From: Anaerobacillus alkalidiazotrophicus
GTDB lineage: Bacteria; Bacillota; Bacilli; Bacillales_H; Anaerobacillaceae
Direction: 5' to 3'
DNA: 63,840 nt
Assembly (NCBI RefSeq): GCF_001866055.1
Contig: NZ_MLQS01000035.1
Coordinates: forward strand, 249-64,088
In this document: positions 54,714 to 63,718 of the stretch, piece after piece
Layout of the letters: each line of letters starts with the position of its first letter
Position numbering within the stretch: the first letter of the stretch is position 1
The notes under the pieces: generated by a model
Seen by the model: only the letters and a program-made list of their open reading frames with translations
Databases searched by the model: none
Told to the model about the DNA's origin: nothing
Translations under genes and position numbers: made by a program

Positions 54714-55760
54714 ATGAGTATTCCAGTCGTTCTTGTTAGTGGTTATTTGGGTAGTGGGAAAACCACGATCATTAATCAGTTCATTGCTTCTGCTCGTAAA
54801 AAAGCAGCTGTGATTAGCTATACCCCAACTAACATTACTGTAGTTGAGCAAATCCACGATGTCAGAAAAAGAAAATCAATTCTACATGAATGTTTATTCT
54901 TGAAGCATTCCAGTACCATTCAACAATTAGAGACTAGCCTAGAAGAGTTAATTGAAAAAGAGCGAGTTGAAGTTGTATTTGTCGAATTAGGTGCGACTGT
55001 TAATCCTCATGTTATAGCAGATGAACTTTCTAGTTCAAGGCAATCGTTGTTTGAGCTAAAAAACATGATTACAATCATCGATGGACAAAATTTTTGGCTA
55101 GATTTCACATCAGATACTGAACTTTATGTTCATGATGCTGATGGCTATGACAAAGAAGCAGTCGCTGATATAGTCGTTAGTCAAATTGAATTTTGTAATT
55201 GTCTGGTTGTTAACAAAAGTAATGGCATAAGCAGAGAAAGCCTTCGTGAGCTTAAATGGGTATTAGAAAAATTACAACCAACAGCAGAAATAGTGGAACT
55301 TGAAAAAATAACAAAGCTCAAAGAACTGTTAAATAATAATCCGTTTAATTTAACAAAAACAAAATTTTCAGCTGGGTGGATGAAAGAATTAAATCAAAAG
55401 CAAAACCGCTTTCAACTTATTGGTGAATATGGGATAGGTTCTTTTGTTTATGAAAGAACTGTTCCTTTTCATCCAGAGCGCTTTCAGAAGTGGTTTTTGC
55501 AATATCCACCAGAAGTGATAAGGACAAAAGGTATTGTCTGGGCGTTATCTGATCTTACAACACCGTTATTATTGTCGCAAGCAGGTCCTTCGTTAACGTT
55601 AGAAGAAGGCAGTTGCTGGGAAAGTTTACCCAAAAAGTCGCGATTAGTTTTTATCGGAATTGATATTAACCGCGAACAAATTGTCGCGCAATTAGATCGA
55701 TGTTTAGTAACAGAACAAGAATTTCAACACCCTGGTGTACATGATCGAAGCTTAATATAA
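54714..55760 (+). CDS. COG0523 GTPase 2, lacking the CxCC motif
   Basis: A protein of 348 residues with an intact Walker A (G-Y-L-G-S-G-K-T-T, 10-18) and the COG0523 C-terminal layout, but where siblings have G-C-I-C-C this one reads S-I-L-H-E-C-L-F-L (about 55-63). The guanine-specificity motif is changed to N-K-S-N, and several E-T-T-G residues are altered to E-L-G-A. It probably no longer passes metal the same way. It lies 38 nt after rpsN and before a canonical copy, so it may act as a regulatory partner. Confidence 0.88.
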   Translation: MSIPVVLVSGYLGSGKTTIINQFIASARKKAAVISYTPTNITVVEQIHDVRKRKSILHECLFLKHSSTIQQLETSLEELIEKERVEVVFVELGATVNPHVIADELSSSRQSLFELKNMITIIDGQNFWLDFTSDTELYVHDADGYDKEAVADIVVSQIEFCNCLVVNKSNGISRESLRELKWVLEKLQPTAEIVELEKITKLKELLNNNPFNLTKTKFSAGWMKELNQKQNRFQLIGEYGIGSFVYERTVPFHPERFQKWFLQYPPEVIRTKGIVWALSDLTTPLLLSQAGPSLTLEEGSCWESLPKKSRLVFIGIDINREQIVAQLDRCLVTEQEFQHPGVHDRSLI

Positions 55761-55787
55761 TCATCTTAGAAAGAGTAGGCGTATAAA

Positions 55788-56969
55788 ATGACAACAAAAA
55801 TTCCTGTAACAGTGTTAAGTGGCTATTTAGGATCTGGAAAAACAACATTATTAAATCATATTTTAAAAAATCGTCAAGGCTTGCGAGTAGCCGTGATTGT
55901 GAATGATATGAGCGAAATTAATGTTGATGCAGATCTAATTGAAAAGGGAGGTTTTAAGAGAACGGAAGAGAAACTCGTAGAAATGTCTAATGGGTGCATT
56001 TGCTGTACGCTTCGTGAAGACCTCCTTTTAGAAGTTGAAAAACTAGCAAAACAAGGGGATATTGACTATATCGTTATTGAATCTACTGGAATATCAGAGC
56101 CAGTTCCAGTTGCTCAAACCTTTTCATATATTGACGAAGAAATGGGTATTGATTTAACGAAATATTGTAAGCTGGATACAATGGTAACGGTGGTAGATGC
56201 GAACCGTTTTTGGCATGATTTTGAAAGTGGTGAAACGCTCCTCGAAAGACAACAAGCGCTAGGAGAAGATGATACTCGTGATGTTGTAAATCTATTAATT
56301 GACCAAGTCGAGTTTTGTAATATCCTAATTTTGAATAAATGTGACATGTTAAGTGAAGAAGCGCTAAAGCAGCTAGAAGGAGTACTTAAAAAGATACAAC
56401 CTGAAGCAAAGTTGATTAAAACAGAGTATAGTAACGTAGACCTTAACGAGATTATAAACACGAATTTATTTGATTTTGATAAAGCTAGCATGTCGGCAGG
56501 CTGGCTTAAAGAATTAGAGAACGGTGAACATACACCAGAAACAGAAGAATATGGTATTAGTTCGTTTGTTTACCGTCGGACATTACCATTTCATTCGGAG
56601 CGCTTTCTTCGTTGGTCTGATGATTTTCCTGATGAAATAGTTAGAGCGAAAGGAATTGTTTGGTGTGCATCAAGAAACAACTTAGCCATTCTTTTATCAC
56701 AAGCAGGTCCCTCAAAATCATTAGATCCTGTTTCATATTGGGTAGCTTCATTACCGAAAGCAGAACAGCAAAGTATATTACAAGATAATCAACACTTATT
56801 AGAAACTTGGGATCCAGAGTTTGGCGACCGAAAAACAGAACTTGTCTTTATTGGAATTGATATGGATAAAGACAAGATAACGAGGGAATTAGATCGTTGT
56901 TTAATTACTCCTGAGGAGTACGATCAAGATTGGTCTTTATTTGCTGATCCATTTCCTTGGAAAGTATAA
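55788..56969 (+). CDS. COG0523 zinc metallochaperone GTPase 3
   Basis: A protein of 393 residues, longer than copy 1. G-Y-L-G-S-G-K-T-T (12-20) and G-C-I-C-C (69-73) are intact, with E-S-T-G-I-S-E-P, N-K-C-D and a long C-terminal CobW_C domain (L-P-F-H-S-E-R-F). It has no His run, so it resembles the ZigA/YjiA-type longer forms. Third gene after the rpsN Zur box, likely a zinc chaperone with its own client. Confidence 0.9.
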   Translation: MTTKIPVTVLSGYLGSGKTTLLNHILKNRQGLRVAVIVNDMSEINVDADLIEKGGFKRTEEKLVEMSNGCICCTLREDLLLEVEKLAKQGDIDYIVIESTGISEPVPVAQTFSYIDEEMGIDLTKYCKLDTMVTVVDANRFWHDFESGETLLERQQALGEDDTRDVVNLLIDQVEFCNILILNKCDMLSEEALKQLEGVLKKIQPEAKLIKTEYSNVDLNEIINTNLFDFDKASMSAGWLKELENGEHTPETEEYGISSFVYRRTLPFHSERFLRWSDDFPDEIVRAKGIVWCASRNNLAILLSQAGPSKSLDPVSYWVASLPKAEQQSILQDNQHLLETWDPEFGDRKTELVFIGIDMDKDKITRELDRCLITPEEYDQDWSLFADPFPWKV

Positions 56970-56990
56970 GCAAATAATTTAGGGGAAGAA

Positions 56991-57082
56991 TGGGGACGGA
57001 CCTGTTGCTTCTTCCTTTGCTAAACGAAGGAAGCACGAATAGATATTTTATATATTGGCTTAATAATTGGAATTATTTTCAC
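56991..57082 (+). repeat. Dispersed hairpin element, copy 2
   Basis: The same TGGGGACGGACCTGTTGCTT hairpin and ATATTGGCTTAATAATTGG tail as copy 1 at 49524, with a shorter central part. It lies between COG0523 gene 3 and the next small gene. Confidence 0.7.
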
Positions 57083-57127
57083 TTTATTTTTCTTAAAACC
57101 TTTAACGGAAAAAAAGGAGGGTGAACG

Positions 57128-57325
57128 GTGAAAGTAAGCAAAAACCAATTATTTGAAATGGCACAGATGTTTTTAAATGAAGGAGAATTAGAGGAGTTTG
57201 TAGTATTATATTCAAAACGGAATTCTAGGCGTCCTTCTATACGATTAGAGGCAGAGTTAAAACTTTACCGTTACCTTGAAAAGATACAAAAGGAAATGGA
57301 AGATAAAATGAAGACGTTTGCATAA
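57128..57325 (+). CDS. Small hypothetical protein, 65 residues
   Basis: Charged helical protein starting MKVSKNQLFEMAQMFLNEGE, from GTG 57128 behind GGAGGGTGA. No family is recognised with confidence. A clear terminator follows. It may be the tail of the zinc-stress operon, although a repeat separates it from COG0523 gene 3. Confidence 0.65.
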   Translation: MKVSKNQLFEMAQMFLNEGELEEFVVLYSKRNSRRPSIRLEAELKLYRYLEKIQKEMEDKMKTFA

Positions 57326-57357
57326 AAGGTTAGCTAATCAGTGGCTAATCTTTTTTG
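57326..57357 (+). terminator. Terminator after the small gene
   Basis: GGTTAGCTA / TGGCTAATC stem followed by a T6 run, directly after the stop codon. Confidence 0.75.
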
Positions 57358-57454
57358 TCTTAAAACGTAAGAAGACTGGAGAGAGGCGACCTACTTAACA
57401 TGGAGATCGTTCGTCATGTATTAATGTCGTTTGACAGAATTCTTTTTGAAAGTA

Positions 57455-57507
57455 AATTAGCAGAAAACATGCCTGAACTATAAAGACTTGCATATTTTCT
57501 GCTAATT
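57455..57507. other. Long imperfect hairpin in the convergent gap
   Basis: ATTAGCAGAAAACATGC and GCATATTTTCTGCTAAT pair over 17 nt with one mismatch. It lies downstream of the minus-strand aminotransferase gene, so a terminator is likely, though the T-run is weak. Confidence 0.5.
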
Positions 57508-57549
57508 AAGATTTTACGAAAACACCAGTTATTGTAGTAACGGTTCAAT

Positions 57550-58734
57550 TCACATTACTTTTTCTACCCTACGTAGAACTTCAGAAAGACGCATCATTCC
57601 GAGTTTTATATTTTCAGGAGTGGAATGGGTAAAATTCAAACGGAACGTATTTTTTTGAGGATTATCAACATAAAAAGCTGATCCAGGAACATATGCCACA
57701 CCATTATTGACGGCTTCATGGAGCAAACTTGTCATATCTAAATGTTTATCAGCTTTAACCCAGATGAACATTCCTCCTTTTGGTTCTGTAAAGCTAAAAC
57801 TTTCTAGGGTATTTAAATAATTACGCATGACATTCATACGCTGATAATATTCCCGGCTAAGAAGAGCGATGTGCCTGTTTAGATCAAAATCACGCATTAA
57901 GAAATAGAGGGCTTGTTGGTCTATGGAACTTGAATGAAGGTCAGATGCTTGTTTTGCTTGTGCCATCATACGGATCACTTCTTTAGGTCCCGTGATCCAA
58001 CCACTACGAAGAGCCGGAACAACAGTTTTAGAAAATGTACTGGTATATAATACATGAGTTCGTTCTTGATCTAAACTAGCAAGAGATTGGTAGGTTTCCC
58101 TATCTTCGAACTGGATTTCACTATACGGGTCATCCTCAAAAACTAGGACATTATATTTTTTAGCTAATTCAACAATAGCTATCCTACGTTCCTGACTCCA
58201 AGCCTTTCCTTCAGGATTTGAAAAAGTAGGAACTACATAGATGAATTTTGGCTTCAACATCTTAATTTTATTTTCTAAATCTTGTGGGTCCATGCCATAA
58301 TCATCCCCTTGAACGGCGCAAACCTGTCCTTCATAGGCCTTAAATACTTGCAAAGCGGCTAGATATGTCGGATTTTCAGTCAGCACTATATCACTAGGTG
58401 AAAGCATAACTTTACTGAAAAGATCAATCGCCTGCTGTGATCCTGTCGTCATCAGGATGGTTTCTGGTTCTGAGTAAATCCCTTTCGTCTTCATCCTTTC
58501 TTTGAGCAAAACACGCAGGGGCAAATAACCTTCCGTACCTCCATACTGTAATGCACCCGTGCCAGATGCAAAGACTTTCTCATATGCTAACTGAACTTGT
58601 TCTAAAGGAAAGAATTCCTCTGAAGGAAGTCCACCTGCAAAGGAAATGACATTTCCTTTTTGAATAACGGTTAGAATATCTCGAACGGCTGATGATGTGA
58701 AATTTCTAGTCCTATCTGCAAAAGCGTAATTCAT
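57550..58734 (-). CDS. PLP-dependent aminotransferase, class I/II
   Basis: A protein of 394 residues of the AspC/MocR-aminotransferase-like fold-type I group. P-T-F-S-N-P-E-G and the PLP-lysine block S-T-F-S-K-T-V-V-P-A-L-R-S-G-W are conserved, as is a C-terminal R-L-N-F arginine. This subgroup (LysN or 2-aminoadipate-type) transaminates amino acids; the substrate cannot be read from sequence. It is 22 nt downstream of the broken MFS gene and shares its transcript. A MocR regulator lies upstream. Confidence 0.9.
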   Translation of the reverse strand: MNYAFADRTRNFTSSAVRDILTVIQKGNVISFAGGLPSEEFFPLEQVQLAYEKVFASGTGALQYGGTEGYLPLRVLLKERMKTKGIYSEPETILMTTGSQQAIDLFSKVMLSPSDIVLTENPTYLAALQVFKAYEGQVCAVQGDDYGMDPQDLENKIKMLKPKFIYVVPTFSNPEGKAWSQERRIAIVELAKKYNVLVFEDDPYSEIQFEDRETYQSLASLDQERTHVLYTSTFSKTVVPALRSGWITGPKEVIRMMAQAKQASDLHSSSIDQQALYFLMRDFDLNRHIALLSREYYQRMNVMRNYLNTLESFSFTEPKGGMFIWVKADKHLDMTSLLHEAVNNGVAYVPGSAFYVDNPQKNTFRLNFTHSTPENIKLGMMRLSEVLRRVEKVM

Positions 58735-58755
58735 AATTTCTTTCCCCCTAAATAA

Positions 58756-60060
58756 TTAGTGAAATTTAGTAGACTTACTAGCGGCCCAAATAACTATTGG
58801 AATAAGGAGTAATGAAAGCACAGCACCAGCAATTGAAAGAGTTGCATAACTAGAATATGCGACAATCATTCCAGATAAGCCTCCTCCTAATGCTCCTGAC
58901 AAAGCGACCAAAACATCTACAGAACCCTGTGTCTTAGCCCGAGTAGAGGCTGGAGTTGAATCTATTAGGATAGCTGTGCCACTAATTAAACCAAAATTCC
59001 ATCCAAGTCCAAGTAAAGCAAGTGCTGTAATGAGTACTGCCATCGAAACAGCAGATTCCATAGCAGCTAGAATGCCAGAAGCAAGTAGCGTAATGGCAGA
59101 AACAATGGCCATCGTAGCACGGCCAACTTTATCAACAAGAAAACCAGTGACTAAAGAAGGCAAAAACATAGCGCCTATATGAAATCCAATCACAAGTCCT
59201 ACTTCATTTAAACCATGTCCATGGTGTCCCATATGTATGGGTGTCATCGTCATTATTGCCATCATCACAAATTGAGTTAGAACCATTACTGATGCTCCTG
59301 CAAAAATGCCTCGCCTGTTTATCGATAACAATTTAGGATTTTCTCCAAAAAGTAAATGACTGGTTGTTCTTTCGGCATCTGATATTGCTATTGCCACAAT
59401 AAAGGGATCAGGCCGAAGGAAAATGAATAGAACGGAACCAGCAAGTATGTACGCTGTAGCAGCTAATATAAATGGACCAGCTAAAGCAGGAATTCCTATG
59501 GATATCGCAATCTCACCCATTACATCCACCAGGTTTGGACCTGCAACAGCACCGAATGTCGTTGAAACCATGGCTATACTAATAGCTTTTGCTCTTTGTG
59601 TTGAGTTTGCCAAGTCAGTTCCTGCGTAGCGTGCTTGTAGGTTTGTAGCTGTTCCAGCCCCGTAGATAAAAAGTGAAGTAAATAAAAATAGAATGCTATT
59701 CATTAATGCGGAAATAACTACTCCAATGGCACCGATACCTCCAGCGAAAAATCCTAACGCAAGTCCAAAACGACGCCCAAACGTTTGAGAAAATCGTCCC
59801 ACAAGTAGTGCTGCCTCTGCTGACCCTAAAGTAAATAACGCTGTAGGAATTCCTGTCACACTATCTGTACCTAACATCTCTTGGGCTAGAAGTGCCCCTA
59901 CCGTTATTCAAGCTGCAAGTCCTACCCCTCCAAAAATTTGGGATATGACAACAACCATTAATGTTCTTTTATATAGTTGTTGTTGTTTTTCTGGAGAACT
60001 AATGTAGCGTTGTAAACAAGCCGAATGGACGTCTAAATTTTTTTCGTTATCTTGTAACAC
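58756..60060 (-). pseudogene. MFS transporter with in-frame stop
   Basis: Full frame from GTG 60060 (AAAGGTAGG upstream) to 58756, 434 codons, with about 12 hydrophobic segments and the V-D-K-V-G-R-A loop typical of MFS. A TGA at 59908-59910 (codon 51) interrupts a G-L-A-A-*-I-T-V-G helix; one base change from GGA would restore Gly. A frame restarting at ATG 59877 gives 373 residues but lacks most of the first helix. Either a recent nonsense mutation or a sequence error; the rest shows no decay. Confidence 0.8.
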
Positions 60061-60137
60061 ATTCTAACCTACCTTTCTAGAAAGCTAATTCTATTTTATT
60101 TACTAACTAGTTTGAATCATCATATCACGCGCAAAAA

Positions 60138-60166
60138 AGCCATACAATATTATAATTGTATGGCGA
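60138..60166 (-). terminator. Terminator of the MocR gene
   Basis: CCATACAAT / ATTGTATGG arms, followed on the minus strand by a T6 run, just past the MocR stop. The MFS-aminotransferase pair therefore probably has its own promoter. Confidence 0.75.
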
Positions 60167-60172
60167 ACAATA

Positions 60173-61561
60173 TTAGGTAAGATCGTTTAATAATCGTTTA
60201 ATGATCATCAATCCCCGCTCAAGCTCTTCCAACGTTTCTGGTGCACAAACAGAAACCCTTACAGCACGCTCTGGACAACTATTTCCAACTACAAAACGTT
60301 CAGCCGCATAGACTTGTACCCCTTGCTGTGCAGCTAATCTTTCAAATTCAGCACCTGTCATCTTTCCTGGTAATAGCAGCCAACGGAAGATTCCTGTTTC
60401 ATCACCTAAACACGTATAGTCTGCCAAATATCGATTGACAGTTTGGTTTCTTCGAATAGCTTGTTGCCTATGACCCTCAATTAACTCTTCAAATTGATTC
60501 GATACAATCATACGTGCTGCCAGTTCTGCTAGTAACGGGGAAACGGATATATTTAAATTATAAAGTGCCTTTGAAATTGATTCTTTAAATTGACTCGGAA
60601 CTGCTACATAGGCTAGTCGTAAACCAGGTGCTAATGATTTCGATAAACTCGCAATGTAGATGACCTGTTCTGGTGCAAATGATGCGACTGCTGGAAGTGG
60701 TTTTTCGCATAAGAGATGATACGACGCATCTTCAATAATGAACTGATGATATTTTTTGGCAATTGCTGCAATCATTTTTCGATTCTCGACCGACATAAAA
60801 GAAGCAGTCGGATTATGATAATCTGGAATCAAGTAAATACCTTTAATATTTTCATTTTTACACGCATATTCAAAAGACGTTGGACTCATTTCATAATTCT
60901 CAGACTTTATCGGTACGATTTGTACATTAAGCATCGCTGCAACAGTTTTTAAGCCAGGGTACGTATGCTGGTCAACACCAATGCGATCGCCAGGCTTACA
61001 AAGACTTGCTAGTGTAGCAGCAATCGCATTTTGACCCCCATTTGCAAATAAAATATGTTCAACGGTTGTTTCAAGCCCACCTCTACGAATCAACTTTATA
61101 GCTGCATCCTTTTGCCAAAGGCTTTCGCCTGCTCGACCATAACCGAACCATTTTTCAAAATCAGTTTCTTGTAGCATACTTTTTAGTTGGAGTAATAATG
61201 GCTCGAAAGAATCATTATCTGGTAGTGTTGCTCCCATTTCAATTAAATGCCTTGGCTTTATATCTTCAAGTAAATACGCATTCGATAAAGCATCATACGA
61301 TACAAATGTACCACTTCCAACAGTTGCACTTAACAAGCCCTTTAACTCACACACTTTTAATGCTTTTGAAATGGTACTCAAATTTATATCTAGATAATCG
61401 GCCAGTTCTCGCTGTGGAGGGAGTTTTGTTCCAGGTAATAAAAATCCGTTTAAAATATCTTGTTCCAATTGCCCTGCAAGTGCTTGATAAATAGGCTTTT
61501 GGGTTTTATCAATTGACGGCTTCCAGCTCATCGGATAATTTTCAAAAGAATTAATCGGCAT
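60173..61561 (-). CDS. MocR/GntR-family PLP-dependent transcriptional regulator
   Basis: A protein of 462 residues from ATG 61561 (AAAAAGGA 7-8 nt upstream). It has a GntR winged helix (about 12-80: G-T-K-L-P-P-Q-R-E-L-A-D-Y-L, L-S-T-I-S-K-A-L), a linker, then an aminotransferase-like domain with the PLP lysine in S-L-S-K-S-L-A-P-G-L-R. MocR proteins sense PLP or an amino-acid adduct and usually control nearby aminotransferase or transporter genes, here the downstream MFS-aminotransferase unit. Confidence 0.92.
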   Translation of the reverse strand: MPINSFENYPMSWKPSIDKTQKPIYQALAGQLEQDILNGFLLPGTKLPPQRELADYLDINLSTISKALKVCELKGLLSATVGSGTFVSYDALSNAYLLEDIKPRHLIEMGATLPDNDSFEPLLLQLKSMLQETDFEKWFGYGRAGESLWQKDAAIKLIRRGGLETTVEHILFANGGQNAIAATLASLCKPGDRIGVDQHTYPGLKTVAAMLNVQIVPIKSENYEMSPTSFEYACKNENIKGIYLIPDYHNPTASFMSVENRKMIAAIAKKYHQFIIEDASYHLLCEKPLPAVASFAPEQVIYIASLSKSLAPGLRLAYVAVPSQFKESISKALYNLNISVSPLLAELAARMIVSNQFEELIEGHRQQAIRRNQTVNRYLADYTCLGDETGIFRWLLLPGKMTGAEFERLAAQQGVQVYAAERFVVGNSCPERAVRVSVCAPETLEELERGLMIIKRLLNDLT

Positions 61562-61748
61562 GATACACATCCTTTTTCATATTGCTAGTTTTTTAAAAGC
61601 TGTTTTCTTAATTATAACCTGTGGACTATTCATTGCTCGATGTTTTCTTAGGGAATAGAGGAGGGAACAGAGGGAAAGGAACCTTGTTCCACCAAATTTT
61701 GTAAATAAGAGGAAACAAGGACGCAGGTCTTTGTCCTACTAAATTATT

Positions 61749-62021
61749 GTGTCCCATGGGCAAGTGGAACAGATGATTGATAAAATGGGTATGACGGGAG
61801 TGATTAACGAGGAAAGTGTAATTAAAGAAGGATATATCAATGATTACGTATCAGTTGAAAACTATAAAGTAGATGATAACTTCCTGCTCGTCTTTCGGGT
61901 GGAACTACACGATGCAAACTATGAAAATAACATTAGTCATCTAATTATCGAATACAAAAACCTTAGCTTTCGACAACTGCAAACTCTTGAATTCGAAGGC
62001 TTTTTCAAGGAATTAGAATAA
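61749..62021 (+). CDS. Small protein or 5'-truncated gene
   Basis: A frame of up to 90 codons (from GTG 61749) with a coding-like C-terminal part (V-S-V-E-N-Y-K-V-D-D then I-I-E-Y-K-N-L-S-F-R-Q-L-Q). No ribosome binding site is seen before any start, so it is probably the remnant of a longer gene. Family unknown. A terminator-like hairpin follows at 62083-62112. Confidence 0.4.
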   Translation: MSHGQVEQMIDKMGMTGVINEESVIKEGYINDYVSVENYKVDDNFLLVFRVELHDANYENNISHLIIEYKNLSFRQLQTLEFEGFFKELE

Positions 62022-62082
62022 GTTTCAGTATAGTTATATTGAAGTAACGGAGAGCTTTAACAAAAATTTGGAATGATGAACC

Positions 62083-62112
62083 TGGTTACCTTTTTTAACC
62101 AGTTTTTTTATT
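62083..62112 (+). terminator. Intrinsic terminator
   Basis: CTGGTTA / TAACCAG stem followed by a T7 run. Confidence 0.7.
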
Positions 62113-62265
62113 TAGAGTTAAAAATTACCTATTCGCATTTAGTAGATAGTGTTAAAATCTACTTATTCAAGTAACGAAGCATTTACTGCTATAAGAGGAT
62201 TACATAATATGGTAATGTTAATTCGGATTCTATTAAATTTTTTTGTGAAAGGGGGAAGAAAATCT

Positions 62266-62523
62266 GTGGTTGAAAAGCTAAAAACAAATAGCAAAGCTGT
62301 TGTATCTTTAACGCTCGGTATTTTATCTATTTTGATACCTGCAATGGGAATGCTTCTTGGTATTATAGGGATTATTTTTTCAAAAATAGCAAAAGAAGAA
62401 ATCGAAAACACAAATGAGGCAGGTAGCGGTCTTGCTACATCGGGAATGGTTTGTAGTATTGTAGGTGCAGTGATACAACTATTCTTGGTATTAGTAGGTA
62501 TTCTATCATTTCATTCAATATAG
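62266..62523 (+). CDS. DUF4190-type small membrane protein
   Basis: A protein of 85 residues from GTG 62266 (AAAGGGGGAAG upstream). Two hydrophobic helices (about 11-38 and 58-82) flank K-I-A-K-E-E-I-E and G-S-G-L-A-T-S-G, the pattern of DUF4190 (A-x-x-S-L-x-L-G-I-L-S at the start). Function unknown; membrane-bound. Confidence 0.75.
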   Translation: MVEKLKTNSKAVVSLTLGILSILIPAMGMLLGIIGIIFSKIAKEEIENTNEAGSGLATSGMVCSIVGAVIQLFLVLVGILSFHSI

Positions 62524-62763
62524 ATAAAACCTATTAAACAAAACGGAAGCAAGAGTTGAATAAAAGAAATAAGAAGGCAAAAGACTTACATGACGAGTAA
62601 TCTTATATTTAACGAATGCGATAGCTGAACAAGGGCTGTCGCTTTTCAACTATTGAATAGTTCAATAAAGAAAATTCAATATAAGTCTTATTTTGAATAA
62701 ACTAAAATGCTACTAAAATAATAAAAATATATACTAATTTTATGGGATGTGAACTTCTGTATA

Positions 62764-62991
62764 ATGAAATATCTATATCTAATTTCTAATAGTATAGGCA
62801 TACTTTTGATTGGTATTGCCCTATGGAGATTTAGGAAAACATTGAGAAGGCATAATATAGCAAGTAATGATGAGCAGTTATCAAATGATGGAAAAAAGGA
62901 GCAGAATAAAAGCATTATTATTTTGCTTATTGGGGTTTCGATTATTTTTATAACACAATTGGTAATAGGGATCTTTATCATTCTAAAATAA
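62764..62991 (+). CDS. Small two-helix membrane protein
   Basis: A protein of 75 residues with N-terminal and C-terminal hydrophobic helices around a charged middle. The start (ATG 62764) is uncertain because no good ribosome binding site is visible. No family recognised. Confidence 0.45.
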   Translation: MKYLYLISNSIGILLIGIALWRFRKTLRRHNIASNDEQLSNDGKKEQNKSIIILLIGVSIIFITQLVIGIFIILK

Positions 62992-63073
62992 AACGATGAC
63001 ATTGTGAAAAATTACACTTAAACAAACGGGAGCTTTAACTGAATAGGAATTAAAACAATTGTTAGTTGAGGGG

Positions 63074-63283
63074 ATGTGTTTATATGGGGGGGTAGTTATT
63101 ATTCTTCCTTTTATTTCAGTTATGATTGGCTTATATTTTATTACATTAGGTCTTTGGGAATTAAGAGAAGGTGTAAATAGAAATCAGTATGTAAAATACA
63201 TGTTTACTGGCTTATTTTTGACTCTTATTTTAACGCCGTTACTTGGTCTTATTGGGAACTTTTTAAATTTCCAACTCGGATAA
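63074..63283 (+). CDS. Small two-helix membrane protein
   Basis: About 69 residues with two hydrophobic helices separated by L-R-E-G-V-N-R-N-Q-Y. The ATG at 63074 is preceded immediately by GAGGGG, too close for an ideal site, so the true start is unsure. Resembles its neighbours only in size and layout. Confidence 0.45.
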   Translation: MCLYGGVVIILPFISVMIGLYFITLGLWELREGVNRNQYVKYMFTGLFLTLILTPLLGLIGNFLNFQLG

Positions 63284-63341
63284 TCACTAAGAATGTGAAA
63301 GATAACACTTAAAGTAACGGAAGCATTAGTTACACAATGGG

Positions 63342-63385
63342 AAAACAGGATAAAAACGCACAGATGTGCGTTTTTATCCTGTTTT
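63342..63385. terminator. Strong bidirectional terminator
   Basis: Perfect 21-bp arms (63342-63362 and 63365-63385) with A and T flanks. Confidence 0.85.
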
Positions 63386-63410
63386 CTTTATTATTGCACT
63401 AATATTATGC

Positions 63411-63543
63411 TAACGGACACAGGAGACCTTAATTTACCGATTTGATTGAATAATTCGAGCTATCGGACATGAGGTACGTTATTTCATGAAAATCTACTAT
63501 ATTTGGTGCTAAATTAAGTATATAACGAACCTGATGTCCGTTA
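63411..63543. repeat. 133-bp palindromic-ended repeat, MITE-like
   Basis: The ends are TAACGGACACAGG and CCTGATGTCCGTTA, inverted with a one-base bulge; an internal CTATCGGACATGAGG repeats part of the end. It is non-coding. I recall similar intergenic repeats in Bacillaceae but cannot verify this here. Confidence 0.5.
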
Positions 63544-63598
63544 CTCCTTTTATAATACTCCTTTGTTCACAAATAACGGCTCTCTTGTCAGATAAAAT

Positions 63599-63683
63599 GG
63601 ACCCTGTAAAATAGACAGTTTAAAAAAAGAGGCTTGTCCTTGAATTTTTTTACTGACTCTGTTTTGCAGGGTCTTTTTTTTGT
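63599..63683 (+). mobile_element. Left end of an IS3-family element with terminator hairpin
   Basis: GGACCCTGTAAAATAGACAG looks like an IS3/IS150-group terminal repeat. It can pair with CTGACTCTGTTTTGCAGGGTC (63655-63675), which is followed by a T8 run. The resulting terminator would shield the transposase from outside transcription. The element continues past the window. Confidence 0.6.
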
Positions 63684-63718
63684 TATAGTTTAATTATTCA
63701 AACAGGTGAGGTTGTAAA

